Shown: positions 1 to 5,772, counted from the first letter of the stretch. The stretch: 6,085 nucleotides of DNA from Deltaproteobacteria bacterium (GCA_031278795.1 JAITJT010000232.1:1-6085), one strand, 5' to 3'. Program-made: numbers and translations. Notes: generated by a model not told the origin, from the sequence alone.

Positions 1-62
1 AACGATTATAGGAAATCGCACTCAATCTGTCAATAAAGATTCGTAGTATTCATGTTATTTTA

Positions 63-301
63 GATTAATCTTTTAAAATTTTTTTTGGTTTGATTATCTA
101 AGATTAATCCTTCATTATCCTTAAATATCTGCATTTCCCGCAAAGTTTTATATTCACCTTTAGCATTCAATTTCTCGTTTGGCTCTCAAGCTATATTTCC
201 TTTTTCATGATTTAAATTTTTCCTAAATAACATTTTAAAATATGGACCTTTTCCCCCATAATATCACACCCTCCCCTTCTGCGCCTGGGCCTAGATTAAT
301 C
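63..301. repeat. Three copies of palindromic octamer GATTAATC
   Basis: GATTAATC is found at 63-70, 102-109 and 294-301. In all three copies it is preceded by A (AGATTAATC), and the first copy extends to a perfect 10-bp palindrome, AGATTAATCT (62-71). I saw no further copy in the window. The sequence is palindromic, so it could be a site for a dimeric DNA-binding protein. It could also be chance in an AT-rich background. There is no gene start close by on either strand that it would obviously control. Confidence 0.35.
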
Positions 302-433
302 ATGTGCGGCGATCTTTAGAGATTCTCACAACATTGGGAACACCAAAAATATGATTAACTTGAAAAGTTCCAGGCCGTAGAGCGCAAGTATCCTATACAG
401 CCCATTTTCGTGAGCTACATAGGGGTAAGATGA
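242..433 (+). pseudogene. Possible decayed coding relic
   Basis: One plus-strand frame from an ATG at 242 to a TGA at 431-433 is broken by TAG (317-319) and TAA (356-358). Between the stops it reads like ordinary protein, for example LEKFQAVERKYPIQPIFV from about 359. The region also has higher G+C than the surrounding spacer, as the true genes here do. I cannot assign it to a family. The opposite strand has a competing open stretch of about 40 codons over roughly 332-455, including VAHENGLYRILALYGLELFK, so even the strand is uncertain. It may be non-coding DNA with a chance open reading stretch. Confidence 0.2.
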
Positions 434-526
434 ATTGTTGAATGTTGTTGTTTAAGGTTTAAGTAAGGCTCGGCGGGTATTATGTGAAGCTGATGGGAAA
501 AAGGGCGGAAATCAAATAATGCGGTT

Positions 527-1549
527 TTATTCCAGATGCTCCCTTTTTATAAAGTCATTGACAGCGTCCACAATGGTTTCATCACCCGCGTAAGTCGCGA
601 AATTCATAATCTTGTGAGCCATCTTGGGATTGCTCTGTGTTCCAATGCCGTTTTGGTATAGTTCACCCAGGGCGTAGAGACCCAGGGGGTACCCCCTCTC
701 GGCGGACTCGGTTATGTACTTGAAGGCCTGGGAGTTGTTCTTGTCGACACCTTTGCCGGAGAGATAGGAGAGTCCGAGTAGGAAAAAGGCCTGGGGATCG
801 GGGTTAGCGCATTTTATGGCCTCCTGAAACCACTCCACTCCCTTTTCAAAGCTCTGGGGCACGCCTTCTCCCCTTTGGTAGGAAAGCCCCAAGGACTTCA
901 TGGCGAGAGAATTACCCAGATGCGCGGCCTTGCTCCACCAGGATGCTGCCTCCTCGTAGTTTTTACCTACCTCGGAGCCCTCATGAAAGAGGACGGCTAG
1001 GGCTAGACAGGCATCCGTGGACCCCTGATCCGCGGCCTTGAGGAACCAGTTGATGGCGGAAGTGCTATCCTTGGGGAGGAGCTCCCCCTTGAGGTGATGC
1101 TCAGCGAGTTTTAGCTGGGCGGCGCTATAGCCCCGCTCGGCGGCCTCAGTTAAACATTCTAAGCTCTTATCTAGATCGGCTTTCACCCCGATCCCTTCCC
1201 TTAAGCACTCGGAGAGGTAAAACAGTGCCTTGGTGTGTCCGGTATCGGCCGCCTTCTTGAACCAGTTGTAGGACTTAATCTGACTGTCTCCCTTTTCCAG
1301 CTCAAAGGGCGCCCTCAAAGAGGGTTCCAAAAGGGCGAGGATTGTGGAGAACTCATTGTAATACCTAAGGCCAAGCCTGAACTGCGCCTCCTGGTGGCCT
1401 AGATCGGCAGCTTGCTTGAGTAATGGTATGGCCTTACTATCTTTGAGGAAGACAGAGCTGTCCTCCTGGAGGGCGAGAGCCTGCTGGTATAGCTTTTCCG
1501 CCTTATCCAAGTCTCCTATGTTGGGGGGAGGCCCTTTAGTGATATCCAT
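527..1549 (-). CDS. Sel1-repeat (TPR-like) protein, cytoplasmic
   Basis: A 340-residue protein made almost wholly of Sel1-like repeats, the alpha-alpha solenoid units related to TPRs that act as protein-protein interaction scaffolds. About eight units can be followed: roughly residues 17-51, 53-104, 106-140, 142-176, 178-212, 214-248, 252-286 and 288-322. The usual signatures recur, such as W/YF-x-K-A-A-D/E-x-G (WFKKAADTG at 96-104, WFLKAADQG at 168-176, WWSKAAHLG at 204-212) and LG-x-x-Y-x-x-G-x-G-V (residues 220-230 and 258-268). The second unit has an extra loop at about 66-88. There is no signal peptide or membrane segment, so a cytoplasmic place is expected, unlike many secreted Sel1 proteins. 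The start is supported by AGGAGA nine bases upstream. No partner is suggested by the neighbours; the gene lies 222 bases beyond the DUF2284 gene and is probably transcribed separately. The family call is firm, the role unknown. Confidence 0.9.
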   Translation of the reverse strand: MDITKGPPPNIGDLDKAEKLYQQALALQEDSSVFLKDSKAIPLLKQAADLGHQEAQFRLGLRYYNEFSTILALLEPSLRAPFELEKGDSQIKSYNWFKKAADTGHTKALFYLSECLREGIGVKADLDKSLECLTEAAERGYSAAQLKLAEHHLKGELLPKDSTSAINWFLKAADQGSTDACLALAVLFHEGSEVGKNYEEAASWWSKAAHLGNSLAMKSLGLSYQRGEGVPQSFEKGVEWFQEAIKCANPDPQAFFLLGLSYLSGKGVDKNNSQAFKYITESAERGYPLGLYALGELYQNGIGTQSNPKMAHKIMNFATYAGDETIVDAVNDFIKREHLE

Positions 1550-1557
1550 AGGTCAAA

Positions 1558-1563
1558 TCTCCT
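1558..1563 (-). promoter_or_regulatory. Ribosome binding site of the Sel1 gene
   Basis: The minus strand reads AGGAGA, ending eight to nine bases before the ATG at 1549-1547. This is the strongest Shine-Dalgarno match in the window and fixes the start of the Sel1-repeat protein. Confidence 0.75.
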
Positions 1564-1675
1564 AAAGCGCTATTTTTGAGTTCAAATGGGGAAAAAATCT
1601 CGCGCAACTCCAAAAAAATAGCTAAGAACGCGCCTTTAGAGCGGCGCAATCTAAATAAAGAAGGTGTTAATGATG

Positions 1676-1707
1676 ATTTTAGTCAGATATTAAACAGAAA
1701 ATGTCAA
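1676..1707 (-). promoter_or_regulatory. Weak candidate promoter for the Sel1 gene
   Basis: The minus strand carries a perfect -35 hexamer TTGACA (1707-1702), followed 20 bases later by TAAAAT (1681-1676). The spacer is longer than the preferred 16-18 bases, so this is only a candidate. It would give a leader of about 120 bases before the Sel1 start. Confidence 0.25.
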
Positions 1708-1771
1708 AAAAAGAAAAAAAATATGTTGAATTTTAAATATGCTTAAAATGAGAAAAAGATCTTAAAAAAAA

Positions 1772-2356
1772 TCAGCTCTTGTCCTTGTAGAGAAGGGAAC
1801 CAAAAAAGGTCACCGTGTTGGGGCCGTTTATGTATTTCAGGCCACATTCAGCTGCCAAGGCGGATACGTCCACGCAGTTGGCCTCAAGGGATCTAACTGC
1901 CTTGTCCGGATGCCTGCAGGGCTCATTTTCCTGGAAGGCGCAGACCTTGCAATATGGGCAGGGGCCGCAGCCTAAGAGTAAGACGGCTTTGGCATCTTTC
2001 GACTCCCTTTCATCTATGAGCCTGGGAATCAAATCGTCAACAATCTGAAGGGTTATCTTCTTAAAGGAGGCCCCGGCGGCCAGGGTGCCCTTCCAGTCCA
2101 TGGAGTGCTCGAGCTCTCCTATGAACTGATAAACAATAGCCCGCTCAAAACTCTTAACCTCGCTTACCAAGGTGTCCACTTCCCCCACATGGGGAGGGCA
2201 CATCCATTGTTTATTGAAGTGTCCGCAGTGGTTGGCCTCGCATAAGGATCTAAACTCTGGGTTGAAGCTGAAGTTACTAACACTAAGTGGTGCCAGGGCC
2301 GAAGGGTTTAAGGCCCTCATATAATCCATGAGGAAGAATTCATCAAAATCCGTCAT
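1772..2356 (-). CDS. DUF2284 family cysteine-rich metal-binding protein
   Basis: A 194-residue soluble protein of the DUF2284 family (predicted metal-binding proteins, common in anaerobic bacteria and archaea). The N-terminal signature is present: C39, C44 and C53 in the order LCEANHCG then WMCPPHVG (residues 38-58). The second cluster follows at 130-147: GCGPCPYCKVC then C147, that is C130, C133, C136, C139 and C147, with C161 and C171 further on. This spacing resembles iron-sulfur ligand sets, and the family is thought to hold a metal centre, but its reaction is not known. The gene starts 40 bases after the split-barrel flavoprotein gene and very likely shares its transcript, suggesting electron transfer or redox stress. 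The ribosome binding site is weak (GGATAAGG right before the ATG), as may be expected for a second gene in a transcript. Length and N-terminus fit the family, so the protein looks complete. Confidence 0.88.
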   Translation of the reverse strand: MTDFDEFFLMDYMRALNPSALAPLSVSNFSFNPEFRSLCEANHCGHFNKQWMCPPHVGEVDTLVSEVKSFERAIVYQFIGELEHSMDWKGTLAAGASFKKITLQIVDDLIPRLIDERESKDAKAVLLLGCGPCPYCKVCAFQENEPCRHPDKAVRSLEANCVDVSALAAECGLKYINGPNTVTFFGSLLYKDKS

Positions 2357-2396
2357 GCCTTATCCAAAGATCCACACAAGTTAAGCTTATTTTCCG

Positions 2397-2798
2397 TCAC
2401 AAATTTATGGTCTCATGTATGGTCCCGGCTACGTCGCAAAAGAGGGCCACGCCGTTTTTGAGGAAGAAGAAGCCGATGGTGTTCTCCGAGTCTCTGGGGT
2501 ACATCTTCTCAACAGGCGGAAAGGCGTTCACCGCGGCATCGAAGATGTGTGGATCCACATCCACCGTGGCCTTCCCGGTGTAGCGGAGCCAGGTTCCGTC
2601 CGGGGCGGTGGTCGCGAGCTGCACGCTGGGATTTTCGACTATCTGGCGGTAGACCTGTTTTTTGGTGCCGCAGCCGAAATAAATCCTGCCCTGGTACTCA
2701 AAGGCGAGTCCCATGGGTCTCACGTTGGGCTCCTTGTCATGAAGGGAGGCTAGATAGAAAGGGCTGTTTTTATTCAAAAATTCCAATACTTTATTCAT
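2397..2798 (-). CDS. Pyridoxamine 5'-phosphate oxidase-like FMN-binding split-barrel protein
   Basis: A 133-residue single-domain protein of the PNPOx-like split-barrel family, closest in style to the small NimC/NimA-like members found in many anaerobes. These bind FMN (or a related flavin) as dimers and reduce small molecules or handle oxidative stress; they are not the vitamin B6 enzyme itself. Typical elements in order are: N-terminal helix and strand VLEFLNKNSPFYLASL (4-19), the PNVRPMG strand (24-30) that usually contacts the flavin phosphate, IYFGCGTKKQVYRQI (39-53), ENPSVQLA (55-62), and WLRYTGKATV (70-79). The length is normal. I chose the ATG at 2798 over a TTG one codon upstream because AGGTGA stands at 2808-2803, correctly spaced for the ATG but far too close for the TTG. 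It is the first gene of a probable two-gene unit with the DUF2284 gene and follows an Rrf2 regulator gene by about 200 bases. The substrate cannot be read from the sequence. Confidence 0.87.
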   Translation of the reverse strand: MNKVLEFLNKNSPFYLASLHDKEPNVRPMGLAFEYQGRIYFGCGTKKQVYRQIVENPSVQLATTAPDGTWLRYTGKATVDVDPHIFDAAVNAFPPVEKMYPRDSENTIGFFFLKNGVALFCDVAGTIHETINL

Positions 2799-2802
2799 CA
2801 AT

Positions 2803-2808
2803 TCACCT
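2803..2808 (-). promoter_or_regulatory. Ribosome binding site deciding the PNPOx-like start
   Basis: The minus strand reads AGGTGA at 2808-2803, four bases before the ATG at 2798-2796. Relative to the TTG at 2801-2799 it would leave almost no spacing, so it argues for the ATG. Confidence 0.6.
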
Positions 2809-2896
2809 AAAATTTAGAGCGCATTTTTTGTGTAAAAAATTCTGTAGGGTTTTGATTTTTTAAAATGTATGTGTGAGTCAAAAACGGCCTTGATCA

Positions 2897-2929
2897 ATTA
2901 TATCAGAAAGAGGAGACCTTTGGCGCCAA
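2897..2929 (-). promoter_or_regulatory. Extended -10 promoter with palindromic operator candidate for the flavoprotein unit
   Basis: On the minus strand TGATATAAT (2905-2897) is a perfect extended -10 element (TGn-TATAAT). The expected -35 place, 17 bases upstream (2925-2920), has no good hexamer but lies within the perfect 10-bp palindrome TTGGCGCCAA (2920-2929). A second palindrome, TTGATCAA (2890-2897), overlaps the end of the -10 box and the likely transcription start. A promoter relying on its extended -10 and overlaid by dyads is a common layout for regulated genes. The leader would be about 90 bases. The Rrf2 protein encoded just upstream is the obvious candidate regulator, but that link is an inference. 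Confidence 0.5.
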
Positions 2930-2982
2930 TTTTTTCAGAGCAAAAGAAATAAAGTATGATATTTTTGAATAAATATTAGACC

Positions 2983-2988
2983 ATTATA
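2983..2988 (-). promoter_or_regulatory. Second -10-like box between the Rrf2 and flavoprotein genes
   Basis: The minus strand has a perfect TATAAT at 2988-2983, preceded by GGA, just after the Rrf2 stop codon. No good -35 hexamer lies 16-18 bases upstream, and the area is very AT-rich, so this may be chance. If active it would give a second, longer leader for the flavoprotein unit. Confidence 0.2.
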
Positions 2989-3004
2989 TCCAAAAAATTA
3001 AAAT

Positions 3005-3475
3005 TTAGAATATTTGAAACTGATTCTTTTTGTGGATGTCAATCTCCTCTAGGGAGATCCCCCGGGAGAGGTCGTCTAGAGTTATCTTACGCATCTCCTG
3101 CTCTATGACCTCCGCTATGCGCCTGTAGGGGTCTTTCAAGACCTCTTGGATGCGTCTCCCTACCGGGCAGATCTGGGAGCTCCCCAGATGGACACAGTCG
3201 ACAAAATCCTGAATGGACTCTGGATCCACGGCCTCCATTATGTCAAAGAGGCTAATGTCCTCAGGCGACCGGGAGAGCGCCGAGCCTCCGTTGGCGCCCC
3301 TTTGGACCTTCAAAATGCCGGCCTTCTTCATGGAGAGGGTTATCATCCTCACCACCACTGGATTGTGCCCCGTGCTCCTGGTGAGAAGCTTGCCCGTCAC
3401 CCTTGTGGTATCAGAATAAAAGCGGGTAACTAAAAGAATATGAACCGCTAGGGAAATTTTTAAACTTAGTCGCAT
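3005..3475 (-). CDS. Rrf2 family transcriptional regulator (YwnA-like)
   Basis: A roughly 156-residue DNA-binding protein of the Rrf2 family, whose winged helix-turn-helix dimers often sense redox state, iron-sulfur status or small molecules. Numbering from the ATG used here: the opening MRLSLKISLAVHILL (1-15) matches the first helix of the family, TGHNPVVVRMI (35-45) is the recognition-helix region, KKAGIL (50-55) and RGANGG (59-64) form the wing, and EDISLFDIMEAVD (72-84) is the conserved strand-helix that follows. Cysteines are C94 and C103, the latter in ICPVGRRIQ, the CPVG block typical of YwnA-like members. The three-cysteine set of IscR and NsrR is absent, so an IscR-type cluster is unlikely. 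A GTG at 3484 would add three residues, but the ATG at 3475 has AGAAG eight bases upstream and gives the normal family N-terminus. Family members often control neighbouring genes and themselves; the flavoprotein unit downstream is the natural target to suspect. Confidence 0.87.
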   Translation of the reverse strand: MRLSLKISLAVHILLVTRFYSDTTRVTGKLLTRSTGHNPVVVRMITLSMKKAGILKVQRGANGGSALSRSPEDISLFDIMEAVDPESIQDFVDCVHLGSSQICPVGRRIQEVLKDPYRRIAEVIEQEMRKITLDDLSRGISLEEIDIHKKNQFQIF

Positions 3476-3652
3476 GAACTTCACTTCTAAAATAAAATAT
3501 TCTTCTTAATGTTTAAATATTAAAAATTAATGTAATTTAATATAATAATTGACAACAAGATACAACAAACCGCAAGAAGCTAAGGGCTTCAGAAAATTAT
3601 AGAGAGGGAGTGAAGGGAGTCAGTCAAGTAAAAAAACGTTTAACATAATTTT

Positions 3653-3716
3653 AAAAAAAAAGTAAGCCCTGGGGAAGAAAAAAGCGACAATTTTTCTTGC
3701 AGGCTTTATTTTTTTT
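3653..3716. terminator. Bidirectional intrinsic terminator-like hairpin
   Basis: AAGAAAAA (3675-3682) pairs with TTTTTCTT (3691-3698) around an 8-base loop. An outer stem of AAGCC (3664-3668) with GGCTT (3702-3706) encloses it across an uneven internal loop. On the plus strand the stem is followed by a run of eight T (3709-3716). On the minus strand it is followed, after AC, by a run of nine T (3661-3653). It can thus end transcription in both directions. On the minus strand it would stop transcripts running past the UDPGP-family gene before the Rrf2 gene. The inner stem is all A-T but for one pair, so its strength is doubtful. Confidence 0.5.
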
Positions 3717-3808
3717 ATAATTTGCCTAAAAATTCCAGAATATGGTTGAAAAAAAATCGGCTCTCACCTAGAAATCACTAACAATAGGGGAATATCTAAA
3801 TTTAGAAG

Positions 3809-4092
3809 CCCCAAAAAGCCCAAAACTAGTAAGGAAAAGTGAGGTGAAACATCTTGTTTTCCAGTATATCTGACAGCATAATATCCAATTTAACAAGCAT
3901 ATCATGCTTAAAATATTATAAATCGGCTAATTTTAACATTTATTTAATAAACTTCGCTAGTAGATGCTATAGGCTAAATTTAAATGCACTGTATAAGCCT
4001 CTGTGTTGATTCTCTAAGATATACTCCCCAGATACAGCAAAAAAAATTTAAGATTTACCAAAAAGAGGAGAGAAATACCCCAAAAAGCCCAA
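3809..4092 (+). repeat. Duplicated 15-mer CCCCAAAAAGCCCAA
   Basis: An exact 15-base word is present at 3809-3823 and 4078-4092, 269 bases apart, both in the same orientation and both within the gene-free region. The flanks differ, so this is not a longer duplicated segment. The role is unknown; a binding site or the remains of an older duplication are possible. Confidence 0.4.
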
Positions 4093-4320
4093 TATTTAGC
4101 GAAACTAAAAAATTTGTTTTAGCGTTTAGATTAAGTTAGCGTAGTTTTTTATGTTTCACTTCTAGGGGTTTTCTTTCTTATGAGTGTTAAGCGCAACTGA
4201 GTAGGTTTTGCTTTGTGTTTTTTTGTAGAAGTTTTTGAAAAAAGAATCACGCGCGCTTGTTTTAATTAGTATGCGTAAAGCTTGAAAGCGTAAAACAATT
4301 TTCCAAAAGAGTTGATATTT

Positions 4321-5622
4321 TTAAGATAAAAGATCTTCCGCGAGCTTTATAAATCCAGCTTGTCTGTCCTGTTTGTCAAAGGCAATAAGGGCATATTTAA
4401 TGTCGGCCTTGGATTTCAAACTGTTCAAGGGCGCCATCACGCTGCGGGTGAAAAAGAGGGTGTCTTCCAAAAAATTCAAATCCCCCTGGACCGGCTGGAA
4501 ATAGACATAGGAATCCTTCACGGCCACAGGCATAAAAAGACCGAAATCAATGAGTTTTTTTAGGGTTCTTGAGGGAAACATGAAGTGGTTGAAGTTCTTG
4601 TTGAGAAAATGGATGTCCTCCGGTCTGTAGCCCTTCAGCCTGAAGCTCTCCACCACCACGTCCCTTTGGAGGGTGGGATCGTAGGCGCAGCAGCCTCCCT
4701 TTATGGGACGCTCCGGGTTGTTGGCGACTATCTCCATCATCATGCTGTAGCCCTCTTTACGCATGATGGTAGCGAGCCCCAGGGACTCAAAGTCCAACGC
4801 CCGGGTGAGGTAGTCTAGGTCTTCAATATTGTAGGAGACCAGATCCGAGTAGGCTTCCAGCTCAGTAAAATTTTCCTCTCTAGTTAGATATATTGGCTCA
4901 CCACTCTCACTAAGCTTGAAGATCTGCCTCTCCATGGCCTTCTGCATGACCAGGGCCCCGTGGTTGTGGAGCCTCTCTGGGGATCCCGGGACATAGTCCC
5001 AAACGTCATTTAGCTTACCCAGCCCGGGAAAAGCCGCTTGAGTCATGAAGCGGAGCATGGTGAGCGGAAAGAGTGAGCTAAAATCCTTAAGTATTTGCGC
5101 AATTAAAGCGGGCATTGTCTCCTCGGCCGCAACAATAAGCATCTTTTGTCTCTCAAGGACAAGGTTTGGGTCAATACCCGCCTCGAGCGCTAGATTTCTT
5201 ATCTCATAGACCAGCTGCAAAAGATGCCTGCGGCCAAGTTCCAGCGGAATGAGATCGAAAAGCTCTGGTCTTTCCCCACTCTCTTGGCAAATACTTAGGT
5301 ATCTCTTCTTAAGCTGATCCGGGCTTATGAAAAACTTGGGCCCCATCATGAGCCTGGTGGCCTCTCCCGCAGCCGTATGCTCCCAATAGATCTCTCCGTT
5401 TAACACGGCCTCCTTTCCCAAGCTTTTGAGATCGTGGGGCACCGCCTCAAGCTTCTTGATGGTTTTGGGGCGCTCAAGCTCTATGAGCCCCGGGTAGATG
5501 TTGATGTTCTCGCACTCTCTCTCAACTTCCAAAACGTCCTTGTAGGCTGAGAGCTTCTCGTTCGCGAGCTCTTTTGCGGACTTTCGGTAAGATGAAATGC
5601 TTGAAAGATCCAGTTTTATCAT
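4321..5622 (-). CDS. UDPGP-family nucleotidyltransferase, probable UTP--glucose-1-phosphate (or related sugar) uridylyltransferase
   Basis: A 433-residue soluble protein that I place in the UDPGP family (eukaryote-type UDP-glucose/UDP-N-acetylhexosamine pyrophosphorylases), which join UTP and a sugar 1-phosphate to give UDP-sugar for cell-wall, glycogen or polysaccharide synthesis. The landmarks are there but diverged: the nucleotide-binding loop TAAGEATRLMMGPK (83-96) stands for the usual GGxGTRLG...PK; FMTQAAFPGL (192-201) matches the Q..P element; PERLHNHGALV (215-225) stands for PxGHGD/NG; YLTREENF (245-252) stands for the SNxDN strand; MEIVANNPERPIKGG (296-310) is the conserved E..K.GG block; VVVESFRL (322-329) and HFLNKNFNHF (338-347) match the L.E and FNTNN elements; the C-terminal segment after 375 resembles the end of the catalytic domain. 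The length is normal. The start lacks a clear Shine-Dalgarno sequence. The gene is flanked by long spacers and seems to be transcribed alone. The family call is fairly sure; the exact sugar and even full activity are not. Confidence 0.68.
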   Translation of the reverse strand: MIKLDLSSISSYRKSAKELANEKLSAYKDVLEVERECENINIYPGLIELERPKTIKKLEAVPHDLKSLGKEAVLNGEIYWEHTAAGEATRLMMGPKFFISPDQLKKRYLSICQESGERPELFDLIPLELGRRHLLQLVYEIRNLALEAGIDPNLVLERQKMLIVAAEETMPALIAQILKDFSSLFPLTMLRFMTQAAFPGLGKLNDVWDYVPGSPERLHNHGALVMQKAMERQIFKLSESGEPIYLTREENFTELEAYSDLVSYNIEDLDYLTRALDFESLGLATIMRKEGYSMMMEIVANNPERPIKGGCCAYDPTLQRDVVVESFRLKGYRPEDIHFLNKNFNHFMFPSRTLKKLIDFGLFMPVAVKDSYVYFQPVQGDLNFLEDTLFFTRSVMAPLNSLKSKADIKYALIAFDKQDRQAGFIKLAEDLLS

Positions 5623-5766
5623 TTTTAAACCAGGGGTGGGAGATGGAGCTTATGAGATTTTGTGAAGCTAAGATTCACCTAATTGACTTGGGAGGAAATA
5701 TTTAGAGGTCTTACGCTAATTGACGGGCTAAATTTACGCACCAAATTTACATGCTTGTGAAGGGAA

Positions 5767-5772
5767 ATTATA
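5767..5772 (-). promoter_or_regulatory. Candidate -10 box for the UDPGP-family gene
   Basis: The minus strand has a perfect TATAAT 145 bases before the ATG. Nothing close to TTGACA stands 16-18 bases upstream, and it lacks the TG extension, so support is only the hexamer itself and its place upstream of the gene. Confidence 0.22.

Larger units (their letters stand above)
1..526. other. Gene-free AT-rich spacer downstream of the Sel1 gene
   Basis: No intact gene of credible length is seen on either strand. Most of the stretch is AT-rich with homopolymer runs. The part from about 270 to 440 is visibly richer in G+C than its flanks and shows short coding-like peptides broken by stops (see the separate entry at 242-433). 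The octamer GATTAATC, which is its own reverse complement, occurs three times (63-70, 102-109, 294-301). No GC-rich hairpin followed by a T-tract is found just past the Sel1 stop codon, so the end of that transcript is not defined here. Confidence 0.6.
3476..4320. other. Long AT-rich intergenic region between the UDPGP-family and Rrf2 genes
   Basis: Some 840 bases without a credible gene on either strand. It contains the bidirectional terminator-like hairpin at 3653-3716, two copies of a 15-mer (3809-3823, 4078-4092), the 12-bp palindrome TCTAAATTTAGA (3795-3806) and a short hairpin at 3895-3909 (AAGCAT-ATC-ATGCTT). The longest open stretch with a ribosome-binding-like GAGG in front is a 51-codon TTG-start frame at 3854-4009, judged spurious. 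The Rrf2 promoter should lie at about 3500-3570, where TTGTTG and TATATT 18 bases apart on the minus strand are the best but unconvincing match. Confidence 0.6.

Noticed and set aside
242..433. Reading the relic as an IS256-type transposase because of the LExF...KYP pattern
   Set aside because: The similarity covers only a few residues and the following residues do not match that family; no terminal inverted repeats or target duplication were found.
1630..1647. Hairpin GCGCC/GGCGC with an 8-base loop as terminator of the DUF2284 transcript
   Set aside because: The stem is only five pairs and the T-run on the minus strand begins about ten bases after it, too far for an intrinsic terminator.
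2415..2863. Plus-strand frames of about 100 codons across the flavoprotein gene
   Set aside because: They lie opposite a gene with clear family similarity and their translations show no domain; the G+C-rich codon use of the real gene leaves the other strand open.
3146..3433. Plus-strand frames opposite the Rrf2 gene
   Set aside because: These mirror the real gene; the minus strand has the complete winged-helix signature.
3549..3554. Perfect plus-strand TTGACA that could drive a small RNA ending at the hairpin near 3700
   Set aside because: No -10-like hexamer is present 16-18 bases downstream, so a promoter is not supported.
3854..4009. A 51-codon plus-strand frame with TTG start, preceded by GAGG
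   Set aside because: It has no recognisable domain, its amino-acid makeup simply follows the AT-rich DNA, and its start codon is weak; it is most likely chance.
4360..4818. Plus-strand frames opposite the UDPGP-family gene
   Set aside because: The histidine- and valine-rich translations are typical antisense shadows with no family features.
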